Positions 1 through 4,825 of a stretch of 5,894 bases of DNA are shown here, piece by piece. Within the stretch, counting starts at the first letter, position 1. Each line of letters begins with the position of its first letter. Origin of the DNA: Campylobacteraceae bacterium (GTDB taxonomy: Bacteria > Campylobacterota > Campylobacteria > Campylobacterales > Sulfurovaceae). The position numbers were made by a program, and so were the translations under genes. The stretch spans positions 1-5,894 of the forward strand of contig JALWVW010000149.1 in NCBI GenBank assembly GCA_027079365.1. Reading direction: 5' to 3'. The notes under the pieces were generated by a model. It worked only from the letters and a program-made list of their open reading frames with translations, was not told the origin of the DNA and ran no database searches.

Positions 1-152
1 TCCTCTAGGATTTGGGGGTTGGCTTTCATGATTTCTAGGATTTGGTCTTCACTTACTCTCTGTGTACCTGCTATCTTTTGCACATCTTGCAAAACCAAAT
101 CATACAAACCAATATTTTTTATCTCATTGGCGACGCGTTCTAAATGTATCAA
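1..152 (-). CDS. 5' part of an unrecognised gene, TTG start, runs off left edge
   Basis: An open frame of 50 codons with no stop runs leftward from 152 to the window edge. An in-frame TAA at 164-162 closes it upstream, so translation must begin within about the first codons. TTG at 152-150 is the best start: AAAGGGA lies just upstream at 163-157, leaving a rather tight 4-5 base spacer. No in-frame ATG occurs until near residue 40. The visible N-terminus begins MIHLERVANEIKNIGLYDLV, is helical and charged in character, and has no signal peptide, membrane segment or metal motif. I do not recognise the family. It lies downstream of the NO-reductase-like operon on the same strand with only a stem-loop between, so it could be read through from that operon. 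The short length and the non-ATG start keep confidence moderate. Confidence 0.5.
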   Translation of the reverse strand, partial: MIHLERVANEIKNIGLYDLVLQDVQKIAGTQRVSEDQILEIMKANPQILE

Positions 153-176
153 ATTTTCCCTTTATATAGTTTTTAC

Positions 177-220
177 TGGATGCGATACCCAACGGAAATA
201 CCCTTGGGTATCGCACTCCA
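177..220 (-). terminator. Strong stem-loop after the heme-copper operon, no U-tract
   Basis: A perfect 12-base inverted repeat, TGCGATACCCAA at 181-192 and TTGGGTATCGCA at 204-215, encloses an 11-base loop. The stem extends by four more pairs (TGGA 177-180 with TCCA 217-220) past a single bulged C at 216. It begins three bases after the subunit I stop codon. Transcribed leftward, the bases after the stem are GTAAAAACTA, so the U-run of a classical intrinsic terminator is missing; the rightward direction has none either. It may act as an attenuating or RNA-stabilising 3' structure between co-transcribed genes, or be a protein-binding dyad. The hairpin itself is certain; the terminator role is an inference. 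Confidence 0.5.
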
Positions 221-223
221 TCG

Positions 224-1891
224 TTAGGCTCTATGATTCTCTGCCACTGTTTCAGGCTCAATGCCATACGAAGCTGTTTTGTCTTCGGCAGGCAGGAAGA
301 TACCGATCAGCCCCTTGACCCCAACACTCAAGACGATGTTGATCAAAAAGAGAACCCACGCTATCAGTACCATGGTTCCGCAGATAGCAGCAATCACCAT
401 AAGCGTGTTGAACTCCCCATTGACATAGAGATGTCGGCGAAGCATGCCGTCAAGTCCTGCCATACCTGCAAAAGCACCCATTCCTACACCACCTACAAGG
501 TAGAGCCAAAAGTGCATCCATGTAAGTTTTTTAGAGAACATTGTAGTATTGTTTGTAACAATTGGCCAGAGTACATACACGGCAGAGTAGAGTGTCATGT
601 AAAGCCCTACAATAAGGGCAATATGCACATGCGCAAAGATAATCCACTGGGTATTGTGCAAGATTCTATTCATTCCCATGTCGGCTTGAATAATGGCAGC
701 AGGGACAGCTAGACCAAATCCAACCAGTCCACCCAAGAGGTATGCCAACTCTGGACTCATTTTTAGTGGTCTGGCTTTCCATAGTGTTACTAGCGTGATA
801 AAGAGTGCCAACCCCTGAGTAAGAAGCTCAAAGGCGGTTACCATTTCTCCTGAGATAAGCTTCATCATCTCTGGTTGTCCTTGGTCAGCTAGAAGGTGGT
901 GAGACCATACCATCCACGAAACAAGGAGTTCCAGCATCAATGCTGCACGAGCCACATTTTCCATAAAAAGTTTTTGCCCGGTAATGAGTGTTGCAAGTAG
1001 GTACCAAGAACCAGCTACATAGATAAGCACAAGCCCATCAGCCACAAGGTCAAGACCCCACCAAAAATAGTTTTTGTAAAGAAGAGCATCTACAGCAGCA
1101 ACATTTAAAGGGTGTCCACTTGCATCAAATAATAGGTAAACTAAAACTAAAACACCAGCACTCAAGATAACAATGGCATCCAAAAAGGTATCTACTGTAC
1201 CACGAAAGATAGCCACAACAGGCAGTGCCAATGCAGGCTCTTTTGTATATGGCTGCTTTCCTCTAAGCTTGTTCCAGAGGTTCAGCATGCCATCAATACC
1301 AAATCCTGATATCAAAAGTTCTTTGGTTGTTTTGTCTTTATGCACACCCACTCTTTGGAAGATAGTAGCGTAGATATTGTAGATGAACCCCAAGGTTCCT
1401 ACCATGATCAACGCTACGCCGACAATAAAGACAATACCTCCAAAGACAGAGAATTGTGTAGTATCAGCAGGTAGAGGCCAATAGAGGGTGTAGAGTGGCG
1501 CATAGCCTGTAAAAAATGCAGATAACCATGCCAAAGCAGTACCGATGGTAATGAGCAGCCAAACTGCATTGGCAAGCTTGACACTATAGAGTGGCTTCTT
1601 GGTCAAAAAAGGCACCAAAAACATAAAAGCAGCAAAGACCAATTGATAGGTTGAACCAAAAATACCTACGATAGGGTGTACCGTCATAATAGAAAAATAA
1701 TGTTCAGGATGAGAAAACTGATCGGGGATAGGTGCATGTGCCTGCACCAGTCTCATAATCATTCCCTCAATCGCTACCAAACCAAAAAAGAGAAAACTCA
1801 TTACTACCGCTCTCAAAGTTACCTTTTGTAGGGCATTTAGGCTCTTATGGTCGAAGTTTGTACCATTGATTAGATTATTTATTATACTCAT
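224..1891 (-). CDS. Heme-copper superfamily subunit I, alternative nitric oxide reductase (gNOR-like) catalytic subunit
   Basis: This 555-residue integral membrane protein has about 12 predicted helices, the size of COX1/NorB catalytic subunits. Heme ligands are clear: H72 in helix II (TVHPIVG) and H421/H423 in helix X (FAHVHIA) with H412 before them. Helix VII has the metal-binding H331-H332 pair (VWSHHLL). In helix VI the usual WxxGHPxVY becomes WWGLDLVADGL, so the third metal ligand is D281 instead of His, and D285 sits four residues on, where oxidases carry the cross-linked Tyr and cNOR carries a Glu. E355 in helix VIII (TAFELL) resembles the conserved NorB glutamate. With no cross-linkable Tyr, oxygen reduction is unlikely. 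I infer NO reduction to N2O at a non-standard site. The pattern fits my recollection of gNOR from Campylobacterota; eNOR or sNOR relatives are alternatives. The start overlaps the subunit II stop (TAATG), with GAGGGAGGT at 1908-1900 as a strong ribosome site. Confidence 0.85.
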   Translation of the reverse strand: MSIINNLINGTNFDHKSLNALQKVTLRAVVMSFLFFGLVAIEGMIMRLVQAHAPIPDQFSHPEHYFSIMTVHPIVGIFGSTYQLVFAAFMFLVPFLTKKPLYSVKLANAVWLLITIGTALAWLSAFFTGYAPLYTLYWPLPADTTQFSVFGGIVFIVGVALIMVGTLGFIYNIYATIFQRVGVHKDKTTKELLISGFGIDGMLNLWNKLRGKQPYTKEPALALPVVAIFRGTVDTFLDAIVILSAGVLVLVYLLFDASGHPLNVAAVDALLYKNYFWWGLDLVADGLVLIYVAGSWYLLATLITGQKLFMENVARAALMLELLVSWMVWSHHLLADQGQPEMMKLISGEMVTAFELLTQGLALFITLVTLWKARPLKMSPELAYLLGGLVGFGLAVPAAIIQADMGMNRILHNTQWIIFAHVHIALIVGLYMTLYSAVYVLWPIVTNNTTMFSKKLTWMHFWLYLVGGVGMGAFAGMAGLDGMLRRHLYVNGEFNTLMVIAAICGTMVLIAWVLFLINIVLSVGVKGLIGIFLPAEDKTASYGIEPETVAENHRA

Positions 1892-2511
1892 TATTTTTTA
1901 CCTCCCTCTTCTTTACATCCGACAACGGTAAGCCATTTTTTAACCTTCATCAGATCTTCTCCTGTCTCTCTGTCATACGCATCAGGTCCAGAATATTCGG
2001 TTGAGATCACATCAAATACTCCATTGTGATTAAATGTCCACAGAATGTCGTTAGAATCCAAGATCCCATTGACATCAGTGCCGGGGTTTACCTGCATCTG
2101 CATGGCCATAGATCCATCTTGTCTAAAGAGTCCAAATCCGTAGACCAAGTCACGGCTTTGCACATCAAACTCAATAGTTTGGCCACATTGTACGGTTACA
2201 TGTTTAGGCATATTGATCCACTTATGTTTTCTCACTTCAAATTTATAACTGGCATCAGGGGTAATATCATGCCGTGTAATATCTTGTGATACCCAAGGAA
2301 TCGTATTGTAGGTGAAGATATGGTGCCCGACCCCCATCACCACTAAAAATCCGATGTAGGTATAAAATGGTATACGCACAATTGGTTTTGCTTTTTCTTT
2401 GCGTGTCAAATTGTATGCAAACCATACAATGACCGAGATAATCATAAAGGCATAGATGGTATATGCCACATTATGAAAAGCCAGCAACTCTACTGAGTTT
2501 GAAAAGTTCAT
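1891..2511 (-). CDS. Heme-copper subunit II, membrane-anchored cupredoxin lacking CuA ligands
   Basis: This 206-residue protein has two N-terminal helices (about 12-35 and 49-70) and a periplasmic cupredoxin-like domain (about 88-198), the standard layout of cytochrome oxidase subunit II. The CuA site is dismantled. The first ligand histidine is Tyr124 (LVYGFGL), the cysteine pair is Ser170 and Ser174 (ISTEYSG, compare CxEYCG in oxidases), and the positions of the second His and the Met are Ala178 and Arg181. The remaining cysteines, C109 and C199, are outside the motif, and no CxxCH heme site exists. It should therefore pair structurally with the adjacent subunit I but cannot take electrons through CuA. 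It is the first gene of the operon. AAAGGAGAG precedes the ATG at a good distance, and the 5' leader from the predicted promoter is only about 20 bases. Confidence 0.88.
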   Translation of the reverse strand: MNFSNSVELLAFHNVAYTIYAFMIISVIVWFAYNLTRKEKAKPIVRIPFYTYIGFLVVMGVGHHIFTYNTIPWVSQDITRHDITPDASYKFEVRKHKWINMPKHVTVQCGQTIEFDVQSRDLVYGFGLFRQDGSMAMQMQVNPGTDVNGILDSNDILWTFNHNGVFDVISTEYSGPDAYDRETGEDLMKVKKWLTVVGCKEEGGKK

Positions 2512-2530
2512 TTTTCTCTCCTTTTAATTT

Positions 2531-2579
2531 TATGCTTATTATATCTATAGCTTATATTAAATAATTGATACATATCAAT
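2531..2579 (-). promoter_or_regulatory. Predicted FNR/DNR-type class II promoter for the heme-copper operon
   Basis: TTGATACATATCAA at 2565-2578 is a perfect FNR-type box, and the flanking bases extend it to ATTGATA-CA-TATCAAT (2564-2579). On the minus strand a perfect TATAAT lies at 2543-2538. Counting from that hexamer puts transcription start near 2531 and the box centre near -40.5, essentially the class II activation position known for FNR. No good -35 element is needed or seen. The regulator could be an oxygen-responsive FNR or an NO-responsive DNR/NNR homologue, since their sites are nearly identical. Confidence 0.78.
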
Positions 2580-2608
2580 ATTTTTTCCTGCAAATTGCCT
2601 AATAATGC

Positions 2609-2628
2609 ATCAGTGAAATGTCACTGAT
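2609..2628. promoter_or_regulatory. Unassigned perfect dyad between the two FNR boxes
   Basis: ATCAGTGA (2609-2616) and TCACTGAT (2621-2628) form a perfect 8-base inverted repeat with the spacer AATG. The GTGA/TCAC halves resemble CRP-family half-sites, but the TGA-to-TCA gap is four bases instead of the six in CRP and FNR sites. It is centred near -83.5 for the rightward promoter and -87.5 for the leftward one, so a bound protein could act on both. The dyad is directly visible; its use as an operator is inferred. Confidence 0.5.
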
Positions 2629-2653
2629 AGAAAATATGTCTATTTTTTAGCCA

Positions 2654-2702
2654 TTGACCTCTATCAAGATAAAAGTACTCCGATTTGACTACAATGCCAC
2701 AC
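2654..2702 (+). promoter_or_regulatory. Predicted FNR/DNR-type class II promoter for the pentaheme cytochrome gene
   Basis: TTGACCTCTATCAA at 2654-2667 matches the FNR-type box with one mismatch (TTGAC for TTGAT). TACAAT at 2690-2695 is a near-consensus -10. Start would fall at about 2702, placing the box centre at exactly -41.5, the classical class II position. This geometry makes a chance match unlikely even with one imperfect half-site. Confidence 0.72.
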
Positions 2703-2783
2703 TTTAACCCAGATTATGCAATAGAATTGCCACATATCTCACAGATGGTTGATGATTTCTAGTGCATATTACGGGTTTAACCC

Positions 2784-2790
2784 AAAAGGA
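2784..2790 (+). promoter_or_regulatory. Ribosome binding site fixing the GTG start of the cytochrome gene
   Basis: AAAAGGA lies seven bases before GTG at 2798. It selects this start over an in-frame GTG at 2762, which has no Shine-Dalgarno match and would place a polar 12-residue extension ahead of a normal signal peptide. Confidence 0.8.
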
Positions 2791-2797
2791 ATCTTCT

Positions 2798-3937
2798 GTG
2801 AAAAAAATACTGCTCCTCTCTCTGCTACTTATACTCTCTGCACAAACCATCAACGCCCTAGAAAATACTACCTGCAAAACCTGTCATCCCAAGATCTATA
2901 GAGAATATCAACATTCCATCCATGCCAACAGCTCTATCTACAAGGATAGTCTCCATAAAGCCATCTGGGACAGGCATCCCGATAAGAAAAAAAATAACTA
3001 TAAATGTGCCAAGTGCCATACACCCTCAGACCATGATCTCATCTCAGGAAAAAGTAAACTCACCGACAATCCCATTCAGCAGACTGAACCCATCTCCTGC
3101 CAAGCATGCCATCAGATAGAAAGTATAGAGAAACATGCCAAAGCCAACAAAAATATCTTCACACATAAGAAGAAATATTTTTTCTCGGCAGATACGAAGA
3201 AAAAAGGACAAAAGGTACTCTTCAAAGAGGAGAAAAGTTTCTTTGGACTCCTGACAAAGACCTCTGGTTCTCCTTACCATGATATTGACTATAGCAATGA
3301 AAACTATTACAATGGCGAAAGCTGCATGGGCTGCCATGCACATAAACAGGGAGGCAATGGCTTCACAATCTGCAACCTCGAAGTCAAGCAGGGAAACTCC
3401 AAAGAAACCTGTATCTCCTGCCATATGCCCAAGCAACCCGGCACATTTGTCAACCTCAAAAATACCCAAACCCATGCTTTTCACGGTACCTCTATCCGCA
3501 ATGGCGCCCCCATGCACCTCTCCAGATCTATTGAATTGAATCTCAAGACATTAGATAAAGGCTTCACTGTCTCCATACACAACAAAGCCACACATGCACT
3601 CTTTGTGCATCCTTTGAGACTCGGTCAACTAAGGGTCAGTATCGAAAGAGACGGAAAACGCATAGCTCTTAAGCCTATATCCTTTCACAGAGTGATCGGA
3701 AAAGCAGGCAAACCGACTATGCCGTGGCTTGCAGACACTGTTCTCAGGGACACCACTATCAAAGCGGACGAAAAGCGTACTCTGCAGCTTGATACACCAC
3801 TTCACAAGGGAGATACCGTAGTGATCGAACTTGGCTACTACATTGCCAACCCCAAGATAGCAGCCAAACTGGGTATCAAAGATACACGGCTGACCGAGTT
3901 TACACGCCTTGCGAAAAAAAGAATAGTCATAGAGTAA
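2798..3937 (+). CDS. Secreted pentaheme c-type cytochrome, cytochrome c554-like N-terminal region with a non-heme C-terminal domain
   Basis: Starting at GTG 2798, the 379-residue product opens with a signal peptide (MKK, then a leucine-rich core, with likely cleavage after INA at residue 20). The mature protein would lie in the periplasm. Five CxxCH heme sites follow: CKTCH 26-30, CAKCH 70-74, CQACH 101-105, CMGCH 176-180 and CISCH 205-209. A THAFHG segment at 225-230 follows the last heme motif, as in c554/HAO-related cytochromes, and could supply distal ligands. Residues from about 235 to the end lack hemes and alternate hydrophobic and charged residues like a beta-sandwich. Cys192 is not part of a heme site. 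Its partner is unknown: electron transfer to the divergent NO-reductase-like enzyme, or direct chemistry on NO or hydroxylamine, are both possible. Divergent placement and a matching FNR-type promoter support shared regulation. I cannot name a characterised orthologue. Confidence 0.9.
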   Translation: MKKILLLSLLLILSAQTINALENTTCKTCHPKIYREYQHSIHANSSIYKDSLHKAIWDRHPDKKKNNYKCAKCHTPSDHDLISGKSKLTDNPIQQTEPISCQACHQIESIEKHAKANKNIFTHKKKYFFSADTKKKGQKVLFKEEKSFFGLLTKTSGSPYHDIDYSNENYYNGESCMGCHAHKQGGNGFTICNLEVKQGNSKETCISCHMPKQPGTFVNLKNTQTHAFHGTSIRNGAPMHLSRSIELNLKTLDKGFTVSIHNKATHALFVHPLRLGQLRVSIERDGKRIALKPISFHRVIGKAGKPTMPWLADTVLRDTTIKADEKRTLQLDTPLHKGDTVVIELGYYIANPKIAAKLGIKDTRLTEFTRLAKKRIVIE

Positions 3938-3994
3938 ACGATTAATTGTATAAAAATTAATCACAAATTAGTTTATTAATTGGATATATGCCGG

Positions 3995-4000
3995 TATACT
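3995..4000 (+). promoter_or_regulatory. Possible -10 element for the transporter-reductase operon
   Basis: TATACT lies 28 bases before the transporter start, with T/A-rich sequence upstream (TTTATT at 3972-3977 as a poor -35). The 90-base gap after the cytochrome gene holds no FNR-type box that I can find and no clear terminator. Transcription could therefore begin here or read through from the cytochrome promoter. Confidence 0.35.
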
Positions 4001-4027
4001 TCTTCAAAAAAATAGTAGGAGTCTATC

Positions 4028-4819
4028 ATGGCGTATGTTAAACCAGAAGAAATTGTAGAAAATATGTTGAGTGCAGGAGCTGCAAAAGCGAACCTAGGTA
4101 TTAAGGATCTGTTGATCAGAGGTGCACTCTCCGGTGCATTCCTGGGGTATGCCACCACGCTAGCTATCACAGGCATCACGCAGACAGGACTGGGTATCGT
4201 AGGAGCGCTGATCTTCCCTGTGGGCTTTGTGATGATCATTCTACTGGGGCTAGAGCTTGCCACAGGCAACTTCGCCCTGCTTCCTATTGCGGTCAAAGAT
4301 GGGCGTACCACAGCAGGTAGACTTGCTTTCAACTGGACATGGGTCTTGGTGGGTAACCTACTGGGCAGTGTACTGTATGCCCTGCTCTACACTGCTGTAG
4401 TGACAAAGATGGGTCATATCGACCCCAGTAACATCGTCGCAGTAAAAAAGATCATCGCCATTGCCGAGGGTAAGACCTTGGGCTATGCCAAGTATGGCTT
4501 TGATGGCACTACTTCTGCATTTACCTCTGCCATTCTGTGTAACTGGATGGTGACACTGGGTGCGGTGATGGCATTTACCTCTACAACTACCATCGGCAAA
4601 ATTGCTGCGATGTGGCTACCGATCATGACCTTCTTTGCACTCGGCTATGAGCATGCTATTGTCAATATGTTCGTTATCCCTGCAGGCATCATGTTGGGAG
4701 CCAATGTCACCATCGCTGACTGGTGGATGTATAATGAGATTCCTGTACTACTGGGCAATATAGCAGGCGGAATGATCTTCACCGGATTTGCACTCTACTT
4801 TACAGCCAAAAAAAAGTAA
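4028..4819 (+). CDS. Formate/nitrite transporter family channel, probably nitrite (NirC-like)
   Basis: This 263-residue polytopic inner-membrane protein has the six-helix length of FocA/NirC proteins, which form pentameric anion channels. Family signatures are clear: ELATGNFALLPIAVKDGR at 76-93 forms the broken second helix and its loop, with T79 as the likely conserved pore threonine. CNWMV at 171-175 opens helix IV, and GYEHAIVNMF at 206-215 carries the conserved central histidine H209. The substrate is inferred from context: the gene ends six bases before a siroheme nitrite reductase gene, and the TGN motif is closer to NirC (TGH) than to FocA (TSS). Formate or hydrosulfide transport remains possible. 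AGGAG at 4017-4021 precedes the ATG with a six-base spacer. Confidence 0.95.
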   Translation: MAYVKPEEIVENMLSAGAAKANLGIKDLLIRGALSGAFLGYATTLAITGITQTGLGIVGALIFPVGFVMIILLGLELATGNFALLPIAVKDGRTTAGRLAFNWTWVLVGNLLGSVLYALLYTAVVTKMGHIDPSNIVAVKKIIAIAEGKTLGYAKYGFDGTTSAFTSAILCNWMVTLGAVMAFTSTTTIGKIAAMWLPIMTFFALGYEHAIVNMFVIPAGIMLGANVTIADWWMYNEIPVLLGNIAGGMIFTGFALYFTAKKK

Positions 4820-4825
4820 CACGCT

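Larger units (their letters stand above)
2512..2797. promoter_or_regulatory. Divergent intergenic region with two FNR-type promoters
   Basis: This 286-base AT-rich gap separates the leftward heme-copper operon from the rightward pentaheme cytochrome gene and contains no convincing gene. It holds three dyads centred at 2571.5, 2618.5 and 2660.5. The outer two match the TTGAT-N4-ATCAA site of CRP/FNR-family regulators and each faces its own -10 hexamer. The middle one is a different palindrome. The predicted leaders are about 20 bases for the heme-copper operon and about 96 bases for the cytochrome gene. Confidence 0.8.

Noticed and set aside
233..712. Rightward open frame of 159 codons within the subunit I gene
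   Set aside because: It is antisense to a clearly conserved heme-copper gene, its product is rich in Cys and His without any organised motif, and it has no ribosome binding site.
224..2511. Annotation of the two-gene operon as an ordinary cytochrome c oxidase
   Set aside because: The helix VI histidine and tyrosine and all the CuA ligands are missing, so neither oxygen chemistry of the usual type nor cytochrome c oxidation through CuA is supported.
2694..2762. Small rightward frame of 22 codons (MPHFNPDYAIELPHISQM...) in the leader of the cytochrome gene
   Set aside because: It has no ribosome binding site, its ATG overlaps the predicted -10 element so it would precede the transcription start, and it resembles no known leader peptide.
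2773..2783. GGGTT-T-AACCC short dyad just before the cytochrome ribosome site
   Set aside because: Five-base arms around one base are common by chance and cannot form a hairpin; a related TTTAACCCA string at 2703-2711 is not enough to propose an operator.
2762..2797. Upstream in-frame GTG as the start of the pentaheme cytochrome
   Set aside because: It has no Shine-Dalgarno sequence and would add polar residues before a normal signal peptide; GTG at 2798 has AAAAGGA at ideal spacing.
3044..3517. Leftward open frame of 157 codons opposite the cytochrome gene
   Set aside because: It lies entirely opposite the five heme motifs of a well-supported gene and shows no family features of its own.
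3940..3962. AT-rich inverted repeat GATTAAT / ATTAATC after the cytochrome gene, as a terminator or FNR-like operator
   Set aside because: The stem is only seven mostly A-T pairs with a nine-base loop and no U-run, and the half-site spacing does not fit the N4 spacing of FNR-type boxes.
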